NCBI GenBank assembly: GCA_007123465.1
Contig: SKLB01000238.1
Location: forward strand, 1 to 12,744
Direction: 5' to 3'
From: Spirochaetales bacterium
GTDB lineage: Bacteria > Spirochaetota > Spirochaetia > DSM-27196 > PWMO01
Length of the DNA stretch: 12,744 bases
How positions within the stretch are numbered: the stretch's first letter is position 1; each line of letters opens with the position of its first letter. The notes below the pieces were generated by a model. That model did no database searches. It was given only the letters and a program-made list of their open reading frames with translations, and was not told the DNA's origin. Position numbers and translations under genes: made by a program. Positions 1 to 7,617 of this stretch are shown here, piece after piece.

Positions 1-96
1 GGCCTTGCCTTCTTGTGTCAACACCGTTACCCTATAAGCAAATGTCTGCTCGCGGCCGTTGTATCAGTCGCCATGCAGACTCTTTTCCACCATATC

Positions 97-102
97 AGGG
101 AG
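97..102 (+). promoter_or_regulatory. Ribosome binding site of slyD
   Basis: AGGGAG, 6 nt before the ATG at 109. It decides against the longer open frame that begins at 13. Confidence 0.75.
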
Positions 103-108
103 TTTTTC

Positions 109-591
109 ATGAACGTCAAAGAAAAAGCAGTTGTCAGTATCGATTATACCCTCAAGGATGACGCCGGTGAGGTGCTCGACACCTCAGAGAACCGGGAACC
201 GCTTTCATTTCTCTACGGGCAGGGTTCGATTATTCCCGGACTCGAGAAGGCACTCGAAGGAAAGAGCGTCGGCGATGAATTGGCCGTGTCGGTTACGCCC
301 GAGGAGGGCTACGGCGAATACAATGAAGAGCTGGTGTTCTCGGTTGGCAAAGACCGTTTCCAGGACCCGTCGATTATCGAAGTGGGATCGCAGGTACAGG
401 CTCAAACCTCGGATGGGTCGGTACAGGTGCTGACCATCAAGGGAGTAGGGGATGACGAGGTCACCCTCGATGCCAATCATCCGCTTGCCGGTCAAACGCT
501 GCACTTTGAGGTTGCAATTGCAGACGTCCGTGAGGCCACCTCAGAAGAGATCGATCACGGTCATCCGCACAACGGCGAAGACGGCCACTAG
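109..591 (+). CDS. slyD: SlyD-like FKBP-type peptidyl-prolyl cis-trans isomerase
   Basis: Cytoplasmic prolyl isomerase and folding helper of 160 residues. The N-terminal part is a classical FKBP half-domain (YTLKDDAGEVLDTS, then PLSFLYGQGSIIPGLEKAL, then KSVGD). An insert-in-flap segment follows (about residues 70-120, EEGYGEYNEEL onward), and the chain closes with the second FKBP half (HPLAGQTLHFEVAI). This order is the SlyD type. The C-terminus is a short His-rich tail (HGHPHNGEDGH), reminiscent of the nickel-binding tail of Escherichia coli SlyD but much shorter and without cysteines. I chose the ATG at 109 because AGGGAG (97-102) sits 6 nt upstream; the frame is open to position 13 but the extra residues do not resemble the family. 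It stands alone, convergent with the lipase gene. Bases 1-108 show no clear promoter beyond a TATAAG at 33-38. Family assignment is secure; the metal-handling role is inferred from the tail. Confidence 0.93.
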   Translation: MNVKEKAVVSIDYTLKDDAGEVLDTSENREPLSFLYGQGSIIPGLEKALEGKSVGDELAVSVTPEEGYGEYNEELVFSVGKDRFQDPSIIEVGSQVQAQTSDGSVQVLTIKGVGDDEVTLDANHPLAGQTLHFEVAIADVREATSEEIDHGHPHNGEDGH

Positions 592-606
592 CATCAAGAC
601 CCGAGA

Positions 607-633
607 TGCCCGGCCCGCTGCAGGCGCCGGGTA
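607..633. terminator. Possible shared bidirectional terminator hairpin
   Basis: In the 55-nt gap between the convergent slyD and lipase stops, CCCGGC (609-614) pairs with GCCGGG (626-631). A G-U and a U-A pair extend the stem outward to about 607-633, with an 11-nt loop. Position between convergent stops suits a terminator, but neither strand shows a proper U-run after the stem, so intrinsic termination would be weak. Confidence 0.4.
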
Positions 634-646
634 CGCTCTCTCAGTT

Positions 647-1480
647 TCAGTGACCGAAAGCCGAAAAGAACTGCTGATCCGCACCTGCGGCGCGGGCGCG
701 TTGACGCAGCGAATACTCGTAGCCGGGATCGTGGTCAAACTGTGAGGCTAGACGCAGACCGCCGTTGCCGCCGATATCGATTTGCCGCCCGACGTGGCGG
801 TAGCCAAACAGTCTCCACGGCAGACGCGGAACGATATCCGCTCCGTTGACCACGCGCACAATACGATGCTGCTGCGGCTGCAGAAAGCTGACACCGGCGC
901 GATTGAAAACGCGCGGAGCACCAAAACTGACCGTATACGAGAGCCGCTGCGGCTCAACGTCCAGCAGATCAACAAACGCCAACAGCGCCAGCGCTCCCCC
1001 GGCACTGTGGCCCACGGTAACGATGCGTGACGCCGATGAACGTTGAACCTCCCGCAGCACCGTTTGGCGAATCCCGAGATACTTGGTAGTAAAGCCGATA
1101 TGAGTTCGTACATCGCGCGGAAGGCCGCCAAATCCGGGCCGCCGGCGCGCAATCATGGTGTTGTAGCTGCGATCGAGTTCGCTGCGGCGCACCTGGCTGC
1201 CGCGAAAGATAACATACAAGGTACTGTCCTGTTCAATCAGCAGCAGCAGGGTGTTGGTTGCCTCGTCCAGACGGTATTCCAGCTGCCAGCCGGTTTCCAG
1301 AAACTCATCGCGCTCGCGCCACGCCGCGCGGCACATCTGGAACAGGCGGTAGAGTTCGCTATCGGTAACCGAGCCGCCGAGCATAACGGTCTGCTGCGAC
1401 GGAGCCGGCACCACAACGCACGAAGCCGCTGCCACCACCATGGAGCATAGCAACGATAATCCAAACGGCTGCAGCTTCAA
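647..1480 (-). CDS. Class 3 lipase-like lipoprotein (alpha/beta hydrolase)
   Basis: Probable envelope lipase or esterase of 277 residues. The N-terminus (MKLQPFGLSLLCSMVVAAASC) is a lipoprotein-type signal peptide with a loose lipobox AASC and Cys21 as the likely acylated residue. The hydrolase part has FRGS (about 92-95, oxyanion-hole region), the nucleophile elbow GHSAGG (Ser159), NGADIVPRLP (Asp215) and FDHDPGYEYSL (His250). These give a plausible Ser-Asp-His triad in the order of Pfam Lipase_3. The start is TTG at 1480, overlapping the uppP stop by 4 nt (TTGA). A later ATG at 1441 would destroy the signal peptide, so TTG is preferred. Translational coupling to uppP is likely; upstream there is only a distant GGGG and no good Shine-Dalgarno. 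The substrate cannot be told from sequence. The lipobox is weak, so a cleaved or uncleaved anchor is possible instead of lipidation. Confidence 0.85.
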   Translation of the reverse strand: MKLQPFGLSLLCSMVVAAASCVVVPAPSQQTVMLGGSVTDSELYRLFQMCRAAWRERDEFLETGWQLEYRLDEATNTLLLLIEQDSTLYVIFRGSQVRRSELDRSYNTMIARRRPGFGGLPRDVRTHIGFTTKYLGIRQTVLREVQRSSASRIVTVGHSAGGALALLAFVDLLDVEPQRLSYTVSFGAPRVFNRAGVSFLQPQQHRIVRVVNGADIVPRLPWRLFGYRHVGRQIDIGGNGGLRLASQFDHDPGYEYSLRQRARAAGADQQFFSAFGH

Positions 1481-2271
1481 AAGAAAACCAACCCCGCGAT
1501 GCCCAGCGGAACCAGGTAGAAGGCGAAGAGATACAGTTTGCCGCCGCGGATCAATTGCAACAGCAGCAGCAGCGATGCGGCCCCCACCAGCAGCGACGCC
1601 ACAAACCCGGCGGCAAGCTCGGGGATTCCAACCACGCCACGGAGTTCTCCCAGATCGCGCAAGGTCAGCACCAGCGCTCCGAGCACCGCCGGCACTGAAA
1701 TCAGGAACGAGAACTCCCCGGCGCGTGAACGGTCTATCCCGGACGCCAGCGCCGCGGTTATTGTGATGCCCGAGCGTGAAATGCCGGGCAATACAGCCAA
1801 TCCCTGTGCGATACCGGTGATCAGCGCGTGACGCGTTCCCAGCTGATCGTACCCCAGATGGCCGTCGAAGTAACGCGCGGTGACCAGGATTGCACCGGTA
1901 ACAATAAACAATCCCGAAACAAGCCTGGGAAAGCGCGCCAGGTTGAGCTCGGCAATGCCCAGGCCGATAGCTGCGGTCAACAGCGTTGCAATGGCTACCA
2001 GCAGTGCCAGGCGCAGGTCGGTCGCATCACTCTGGTCGGCGCGGCGCCCAACCCAGCGCAGCAGCGAGATCACTATTCGGATTATGCGCTCGCGGAACAC
2101 AGTCACAATGACGATCAGAGTAGCGATATGCAGAATCACATCGAACAGAACAGGGATCTCACCCAGACCCATCAGATGCCGTGCCACCACAAGATGACCG
2201 GAGCTTGAAATGGGGATAAACTCACTGACACCCTGCAGAATCCCGAGAAGAATTGCCTGAAGCATGCTCAT
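1477..2271 (-). CDS. uppP: Undecaprenyl-diphosphate phosphatase (UppP/BacA)
   Basis: Integral membrane enzyme that dephosphorylates undecaprenyl diphosphate, recycling the lipid carrier for peptidoglycan and other envelope polymers; overexpression gives bacitracin resistance in known cases. It has 264 residues, near the usual 265-280, and is hydrophobic throughout. The two family signatures are present: SEFIPISSSGHLV (residues 16-28, with Glu17 and the serine run) and LPGISRSGITITAAL (161-175, with Arg166). The first acidic position of the E. coli EGLTEF motif is Gln13 here, a change seen in many homologs as I recall. The start MSMLQAILLGILQG matches the family; ATG at 2271 is preferred over 2265. 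No Shine-Dalgarno is seen, and a TATAGT lies only 8 nt upstream, so the mRNA may be leaderless. It is the first gene of a two-gene unit with the lipase and divergent from apbE. Confidence 0.95.
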   Translation of the reverse strand: MSMLQAILLGILQGVSEFIPISSSGHLVVARHLMGLGEIPVLFDVILHIATLIVIVTVFRERIIRIVISLLRWVGRRADQSDATDLRLALLVAIATLLTAAIGLGIAELNLARFPRLVSGLFIVTGAILVTARYFDGHLGYDQLGTRHALITGIAQGLAVLPGISRSGITITAALASGIDRSRAGEFSFLISVPAVLGALVLTLRDLGELRGVVGIPELAAGFVASLLVGAASLLLLLQLIRGGKLYLFAFYLVPLGIAGLVFF

Positions 2272-2279
2272 CGCTGGGC

Positions 2280-2309
2280 ACTATAGCGCGGCTCGCAGGT
2301 GAATTGCAA
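2280..2309 (-). promoter_or_regulatory. Predicted uppP promoter (shares its -35 with apbE)
   Basis: On the minus strand TTGCAA (2309-2304) is followed after 18 nt by TATAGT (2285-2280), ending 8 nt before the uppP ATG. Box matches are 4/6 and 5/6. The self-complementary TTGCAA is also the candidate -35 of the opposite promoter. Confidence 0.5.
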
Positions 2310-2333
2310 TCGAGCGGGTTGTTGTGGTATAGC
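2304..2333 (+). promoter_or_regulatory. Predicted apbE promoter (shares its -35 with uppP)
   Basis: TTGCAA (2304-2309) is followed after 18 nt by TATAGC (2328-2333), which ends 5 nt before the apbE ATG. Box matches are 4/6 and 4/6. Transcription would begin at or next to the start codon. Confidence 0.42.
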
Positions 2334-2338
2334 AAAGT

Positions 2339-3409
2339 ATGAAGCTTTTCTCAAAATACCGTCTGCTGCCTTCCCTTGGCGCAGTTATTATTATGGCAGT
2401 GCTGCTCGGCGCCTGTGGTGCAAACTCGCCACAGCGCGAGAGCCGCCTGATTCTGGGAACAACCTCGACCATCACTATCCATGACCGCCGGGTGCCCAGC
2501 GGCATCTTCGATAGAGTCTTTGATCGCGTAGCGCAGATCGAAGCGCTGATGAGTAGCAATCAGGCCAACTACGATGACACGGAGATTCTCCGGATCAATC
2601 GTGCCGCCGGCCGTGAGCCGGTAGCGGTTTCGCCGGACACGTTCAGGGTAATCAAAGCCGGCATCCGCTATAGCGAAGCAACCGGCGGAGCGTTTGACAT
2701 CAGTGTGGGACCACTGGTACGTCTGTGGGGTATTGGAACCCCGCGCGAGAATGTGCCCAGCGAAGAAGAGATAGCGGCAGTACTGCCGTTGATCGACTAC
2801 CGCAGGATTGAGCTCGACCACGATCGGCGCACCGTCTACCTGCCGCAACCGGGCATGGCTCTCGATGTCGGCGGTATCGCCAAGGGCTACGCGGTAGAGG
2901 AGGCCGCCCGGCTGCTGAGTGAGGCCGGCGTGCAGCACGCCGTACTCGATTTCGGCGGCGACATCTACACCGTTGGCGTGCGTCGAGACGGCGACCTGTG
3001 GCGCATTGGCCTGCAGAACCCCGAATCCGGCCGCGGCAGCATTATCGGCATTCTCGATTCCAGCAACAACGCGGTAGTGACTTCGGGCGCCTACGAGCGC
3101 TTTTTCATTGAAGACGGCGAGCGTTATCACCACCTTTTTGATATATCGACCGGTCGTCCTTCGCGTAACAACCTCACCAGCGTGACGGCAATGGCCGAAG
3201 ATGCGATGCTGGCGGATGTTTTCTCCACTGCGGGCTATATTCTAGGACTGGAAGAAGGTTTGCAGATCTTTGCGCAGTTACCGGAAGCTGAAGCTATCTT
3301 TGTTACCGAAGACAGACGCGTCTATGCCACAGCGGGCATCCAGCCTGTTTTCCGGCTGACGGACGACACCTACCGTATGCAGCGCATCGATCCGCAGATT
3401 GGAGAGTGA
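2339..3409 (+). CDS. apbE: FAD:protein FMN transferase, lipoprotein (ApbE/Ftp)
   Basis: Enzyme that uses FAD and magnesium to attach FMN covalently to Thr/Ser of exported or membrane flavoproteins such as Nqr and Rnf subunits; some homologs (Treponema Ftp) also hydrolyse FAD. It has 356 residues. A lipoprotein signal peptide ends in LLGAC, with Cys26 the lipidated residue, placing it on the periplasmic face. Family motifs are in order: ALDVGGIAKGYAVE (174-187), LDFGGDIY (203-210), NAVVTSGAYERFF (244-256), YHHLFDISTGRP (263-274) and the metal-site region EDAMLADVFSTAG (287-299). It looks intact. No Shine-Dalgarno precedes the ATG, and a TATAGC sits 5 nt upstream, suggesting leaderless translation. 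It is followed after 2 nt by the metallopeptidase gene. No flavinylation target gene is visible in the window. Confidence 0.95.
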   Translation: MKLFSKYRLLPSLGAVIIMAVLLGACGANSPQRESRLILGTTSTITIHDRRVPSGIFDRVFDRVAQIEALMSSNQANYDDTEILRINRAAGREPVAVSPDTFRVIKAGIRYSEATGGAFDISVGPLVRLWGIGTPRENVPSEEEIAAVLPLIDYRRIELDHDRRTVYLPQPGMALDVGGIAKGYAVEEAARLLSEAGVQHAVLDFGGDIYTVGVRRDGDLWRIGLQNPESGRGSIIGILDSSNNAVVTSGAYERFFIEDGERYHHLFDISTGRPSRNNLTSVTAMAEDAMLADVFSTAGYILGLEEGLQIFAQLPEAEAIFVTEDRRVYATAGIQPVFRLTDDTYRMQRIDPQIGE

Positions 3410-3411
3410 TT

Positions 3412-4548
3412 ATGCGTGGTGTCCACACCACCGGTTTTCTTCTGGCGTTGATTGTTCCGATCCTGTTCATGACGGTCTGGGACGGCGTCTATCTGGTGCG
3501 CGAAGGCGCCTATCTTCTCAGTCTGCTATTGCGCGCCGAGCCGGTGGAGCGCCTGCGCTACCGGCCGCATCTGGATGAGTCTGCCGCAGCGCTGTTTGAA
3601 TCCAGCGCCAGCATACGGGCTTTTGCACAGCAGCAGCTCGGACTGGCTGCAGACAGTAACTTCTCACGCTACGTGCGCACCGACAAGGATTACCTGGTGA
3701 CGGTGGTTTCAGCGGCAGGACGGTTTTCCTTCGAGCGCTATTACTGGGACTATCCGCTGTTCGGTCGAGCGCCCTATCGCGGTTTCTTCTCGGCGAAGCA
3801 GGCGCAGCGCGAGGCCGAGCGCCTGCGGCAGGCCGGCTGGGACGTGATGGTACGCCGGGTACACGCCTTCAGCCTGCTCGGCGTGGCCGGTGATCCGTTG
3901 TACTCGTTCATGAGCAACTACACTACCTACCGCCTGGCATCGTTGATTTTTCACGAGCAGACGCATTCCACCATCTGGCTGCGCAATCAGGTGCAGTTCA
4001 ATGAGGAACTGGCGGTCTTTGTTGAACACCAGGGAGCGTTACTCTACCTGCGCGCACGGTACGGTGAAGATTCCAGCGAGTACCACACCGCCCTGGCTGC
4101 GCGCGAAGATCGCCGGCGCTTCCGTGAGATGATTGCCGGGTTGCGCATGGACCTCGAGCAGCTCTACGGTTCGCACAGAGAGCGCGGCGAAATGCTGATC
4201 GAGAAAGAACGCATTATCGAAGACTTCCGCTACGATTTTTCGCTTAATTACGATGTCTACTTTGAAACCGAAACGTTTCGTAATTTCGGACGCATGCCGA
4301 TAGACAACGCATTGCTGGATCTCTACACCACCTACAGCGGTGAAATCGGACTGCTCTACGATCTCTTTTACGCCGCCGGCCGAGATCTTGCTGCGACTAT
4401 TGCGCTGCTGCAGCGCGTGCGTGCCTGGCCGGATGATCCACGCGGCTACATTCGCGAAGTGCTGATTCCCGAGCTGCAGTACCTCTCCACTCAGGATGAA
4501 CCCGCCACGCCCGATCTCGCTCCGCAACAGAATGCAGTACCCAACTGA
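3412..4548 (+). CDS. Membrane-anchored predicted aminopeptidase (COG4324 family, HExxH zinc protease)
   Basis: Putative zinc metallopeptidase of 378 residues. The N-terminal hydrophobic stretch (about residues 8-22, FLLALIVPILFMTVW) is an uncleaved anchor or signal peptide, placing the catalytic part outside the cytoplasm. The zinc site is HEQTH (181-185) with a downstream glutamate in FNEELAVFVEH (196-206). This spacing and the surrounding text (MSNYTTYRLASLIFHEQTHSTIW region) match the uncharacterised predicted aminopeptidase family COG4324 / Pfam Aminopep. ATG at 3412 is preferred because GGAG (3401-3404), inside the end of apbE, lies 7 nt upstream; GTG at 3406 would overlap the apbE stop but sits too close to it. 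It is co-transcribed with apbE. Its TGA (4546-4548) directly abuts the stop of dnaE2 from the other strand. The true substrate is unknown. Confidence 0.85.
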   Translation: MRGVHTTGFLLALIVPILFMTVWDGVYLVREGAYLLSLLLRAEPVERLRYRPHLDESAAALFESSASIRAFAQQQLGLAADSNFSRYVRTDKDYLVTVVSAAGRFSFERYYWDYPLFGRAPYRGFFSAKQAQREAERLRQAGWDVMVRRVHAFSLLGVAGDPLYSFMSNYTTYRLASLIFHEQTHSTIWLRNQVQFNEELAVFVEHQGALLYLRARYGEDSSEYHTALAAREDRRRFREMIAGLRMDLEQLYGSHRERGEMLIEKERIIEDFRYDFSLNYDVYFETETFRNFGRMPIDNALLDLYTTYSGEIGLLYDLFYAAGRDLAATIALLQRVRAWPDDPRGYIREVLIPELQYLSTQDEPATPDLAPQQNAVPN

Positions 4549-7500
4549 TCAGTGAAAATCGCGGCTGGCAACGTACGGCGCACGGCCGGGCATTGTGGGG
4601 ACCCAGCACGAGCGGAGAATCAGGTGCGTTACTCCCTGCTCGCTCTGCAGCGTTCCGCTGACCCCCAGCATCGACTGCGTCAGCAGCAGCGCACGGTTCT
4701 GCTGAAAATCGTGTTTCCATACAATCACATTGACAAATCCGGTCTCATCCTCCAGCGTCAGGAACAGCGTTCCACCGGCGGTACTCGGACGCTGGCGGCA
4801 GATCACCAGCCCCGTAAATGATACCGCACTGCCTGCAGCGCAGCGTTGCAGATCAGCCGCCGAAGGCAGCGCCTGTTGCTGCAGCGCCTGCCGGTAGGCA
4901 GCCATCGGGTGACCATCGGTGCTGTGGCGCGAAGTATTGTAATTCCATCGGATCAGCTCTGCCTCCTCCAGCGGACGAAACTGCGGTTGCTCTGCGGCCT
5001 CGGGTTCAGCGAGCTGTTCTTGTACGGATTCTGCTGTGCGCTTACCGATTATCTGCCATAAGGCGGCACGGCGTGAAACTCCGAATGTCTCGAGTGCGCC
5101 GCTCTGAGCCAGCGAAGACAGGCTCTTCTCATCGAGCGCGCTTAGCCGAAGGAACTGTTCCAGCGTAGCTACACGGCCCTCACGCGCCACCCTGATACGC
5201 TGCCACGCGCGCTGCGACATTCCTTTGACGTAGCGCAGACCCATCCGGATTGCACACTCCGGCCCCGCAAGCGTGCACTCCCATTGACTCTGCATAACAT
5301 CTACCGGCAAAACCGTAACGCCGCGCCGCCTGGCATCCTCAACAATGGTGGCCGGTGAATAGAACCCCATTGGCCAGGCGTTCAACAACGCGCAGGAAAA
5401 GACCGCCGGATAGTGGCAACGCATCCATGCGGTAGACCACGCGATCAGCGCAAAACTGGCGGCGTGACTCTCGGGAAATCCGTACTCGCCAAAGCCGCGT
5501 ATCTGCTCGAACACCGCCTGTGCAAAGCGGCGCTCGATACCTTTTGCGCACATACGCTCGATAATAGTCTCACCGTGTTTCTCGATGGCGCCGCTTCTGC
5601 GCCACGCGGCCATGTCCCGGCGCAGCTGATCGGCCTCGCCAGGGGTATAGTCAGCGGCTATCATCGCCAGTCTCATAACCTGCTCCTGGAACAGCGGTAC
5701 ACCCAGCGTCTTCTTGAGCACCGCAACCAGATCCGGGTGAGGGTAGGTGACTTCCTCTTCGCCGTTACGCCGGCGCAGGTAGGGATGCACCATACCGCCG
5801 CTGATCGGTCCCGGACGGACGATGCTGATCTCGATCACCAGGTCGTAAAAGCAACGTGGGCGCAACCGCGGCAACATCGCCATCTGTGCACGGCTCTCTA
5901 TCTGGAATACGCCAATGGTATCGCCACGCGCCAGCATCTCGAATACCGCGTTGTCTGAAGCCGGGATCCGCTCCATAGAAAGGTCGCTGCCGTAGTGTTG
6001 CCTGAGCAGCGAAAAACAGTAATCCAGATGTGTCAACGCGCCCAGCCCGAGCAGATCAACCTTGAACAGACCCAGCGCTTCAACATCGTGTTTGTCCCAT
6101 TGAATAACAGTGCGCTGCCGCATCGTTGCATTCTCAACCGGTACCAGATCGATCACCGGCTCGCTGCCCAACAGGAAGCCGCCCGGATGAATCGATAGAT
6201 GACGCGGGGTATCGATGATCTGCTGTGTCAGTTCTATCAGCCGTGAGTGCAACGGCGCCTGCGGATCCATTCCGGCCTGTAGCAGTGCGCCTGCCAGGTC
6301 GCTGCTGTGGTAAGACAGCAGTCGCGCAATTGTGTCTACATCGCTCATCGGCAGGCCCAGCACTTTGCCAACTTCGCGCAGTGCCGACCGCGGCCGGTAG
6401 CGCACCACGTTGGCTACCATCGCCGCACGCTCGCGGCCGTAGCTCTGATAGACGTGCTGGATAACCTCTTCGCGCCGGTTGTGCTCGATATCGAGGTCGA
6501 TATCGGGGGGCTCGGCCCGCTCGCGAGAAATGAAGCGCTCGAACAGCAACCCCATCCGCACCGGGTCGATAGCCGTGATACCCAGGCAGTAGCAGACCGC
6601 CGAGTTGGCAGCCGAACCACGCCCCTGACACAGAATGGCATTCCGGCGACAAAAATTTACTATTTCATACATGGTGAGAAAATATCCGCAGTAGTCGAGC
6701 TCTTCGATTAGCGCCAGCTCCTTTTCTAGCTGACGAGCCACCTCAGCGGGGAGCGCGCCGTCGTAGCGCACGCGGGCGCCATCAAGCGTGCACGCGCGCA
6801 GCCAGCCGCCGGTGCTGTAGCCGCTCGGCACGCGCTCAGACGGGTAGCGGTAGCGCAGCTCATCCAGCGAAAAATTGCATTGGTCAGCAATTTGTATGCT
6901 TCTCTGTACATCATCAGAGAAATTGCAAAATCGTGCTTCGATTTCTGCCGTGCTGCAGAGAGTGTGTTCGGCGTTGGGCGGCAACCGAGTACCCGCTTCA
7001 TGGATGCGAATGCCCATATCGATGCAGCGCAGCACATCGTAGAGCGGTTTGCGCTCTCGGCTGTGATAGAGCACTTCGGTTGCGGCAACTGTTGCAATGT
7101 TGTACTGCCGAGCCTGCCGCCGGATCAACCGCTCGCTCTGCAGCTCATTGTCGCAGCGATGCCGCGCTATCGCAGCGTAGAGCCGTGGACCGAATGCTCG
7201 CTGCAGCAGTAGAACGCTTTGCTCCGCAGCGGCGCTGAACCCGCCGACCCATACGGCTATCAGGCCCTCGGCGTGAGCGGCTATTTCGGCAGCTGTTACG
7301 CTGAATTGTCCCTTGGGGTTGCGCATCCGGCCCGTGCTGATGAGACGGCACAGATGTCGATAGCCGCTGCGGTTCTGCACCAGCAGGATGATCCTGCTAC
7401 CGGTTTTTTCGCTGATTTCTGCACCGATAATCAGTTGGATATCGTGTTTTTTGGCCTCGATATGCGCGCGTACTACCCCGTACAGGCCATTCTGGTCGCA

Positions 7501-7614
7501 CAGTGCAATTGCCGGCATACGTAGTGCAGCGGCCTGCCTTACAAGTTCTTCGGGGTGGCTGGCCGCGGCCAGAAAAGAGAAATTACTCTTGCACCACAGC
7601 GGAACGTAGGCCAC
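4549..7614 (-). CDS. dnaE2: Error-prone DNA polymerase DnaE2 (ImuC)
   Basis: C-family polymerase for damage-induced translesion synthesis and mutagenesis, working with ImuA, ImuB and the beta clamp. It has 1021 residues, a little short of the common 1050-1090. The order is a PHP domain with degenerate metal residues (SFLAAASHPEELV, CDQNGLYG), the palm with GRGSAANSAVCYCLG (331-345) and the catalytic PDIDLDIE (Asp371, Asp373), RHLSIHPGGFLL, the third aspartate in KVDLLGLGAL (Asp520), then the HhH region, an OB fold (SFTGLVICRQRPSTAGGTLF region) and the terminal SRDFH typical of DnaE2. All three catalytic aspartates are present, so it should be active, whereas the PHP domain lacks proofreading residues. 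The start is GTG at 7614, with GGAG (7624-7621) 6 nt upstream and the imuB stop 3 nt away. It is not the replicative DnaE, judging by the PHP and C-terminal signatures and its neighbours. Confidence 0.96.
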   Translation of the reverse strand: MAYVPLWCKSNFSFLAAASHPEELVRQAAALRMPAIALCDQNGLYGVVRAHIEAKKHDIQLIIGAEISEKTGSRIILLVQNRSGYRHLCRLISTGRMRNPKGQFSVTAAEIAAHAEGLIAVWVGGFSAAAEQSVLLLQRAFGPRLYAAIARHRCDNELQSERLIRRQARQYNIATVAATEVLYHSRERKPLYDVLRCIDMGIRIHEAGTRLPPNAEHTLCSTAEIEARFCNFSDDVQRSIQIADQCNFSLDELRYRYPSERVPSGYSTGGWLRACTLDGARVRYDGALPAEVARQLEKELALIEELDYCGYFLTMYEIVNFCRRNAILCQGRGSAANSAVCYCLGITAIDPVRMGLLFERFISRERAEPPDIDLDIEHNRREEVIQHVYQSYGRERAAMVANVVRYRPRSALREVGKVLGLPMSDVDTIARLLSYHSSDLAGALLQAGMDPQAPLHSRLIELTQQIIDTPRHLSIHPGGFLLGSEPVIDLVPVENATMRQRTVIQWDKHDVEALGLFKVDLLGLGALTHLDYCFSLLRQHYGSDLSMERIPASDNAVFEMLARGDTIGVFQIESRAQMAMLPRLRPRCFYDLVIEISIVRPGPISGGMVHPYLRRRNGEEEVTYPHPDLVAVLKKTLGVPLFQEQVMRLAMIAADYTPGEADQLRRDMAAWRRSGAIEKHGETIIERMCAKGIERRFAQAVFEQIRGFGEYGFPESHAASFALIAWSTAWMRCHYPAVFSCALLNAWPMGFYSPATIVEDARRRGVTVLPVDVMQSQWECTLAGPECAIRMGLRYVKGMSQRAWQRIRVAREGRVATLEQFLRLSALDEKSLSSLAQSGALETFGVSRRAALWQIIGKRTAESVQEQLAEPEAAEQPQFRPLEEAELIRWNYNTSRHSTDGHPMAAYRQALQQQALPSAADLQRCAAGSAVSFTGLVICRQRPSTAGGTLFLTLEDETGFVNVIVWKHDFQQNRALLLTQSMLGVSGTLQSEQGVTHLILRSCWVPTMPGRAPYVASRDFH

Positions 7615-7617
7615 GGT

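Noticed and set aside
13..38. slyD promoter using TTGTGT and TATAAG
   Set aside because: The two boxes are only 14 nt apart, too close for sigma-70; no better pair was found.
1..108. N-terminal extension or signal peptide of the FKBP protein
   Set aside because: The extra residues are not family-like, and AGGGAG at 97-102 marks the ATG at 109.
1550..1575. CAG-rich triplet run as a microsatellite
   Set aside because: It encodes a run of leucines in the last membrane segments of UppP and is explained by codon use (CTG).
2351..3133. Long minus-strand open frame of 260 codons
   Set aside because: It is antisense to apbE, whose protein is intact and well matched to its family; the antisense product shows no recognisable motif.
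5413..5958. Plus-strand open frame of 181 codons
   Set aside because: It is a shadow of dnaE2, lies over the conserved polymerase region and resembles no family.
4549..7614. Main replicative Pol III alpha (DnaE1)
   Set aside because: Degenerate PHP residues, the SRDFH C-terminus, the length and the imuA-imuB context all indicate DnaE2.
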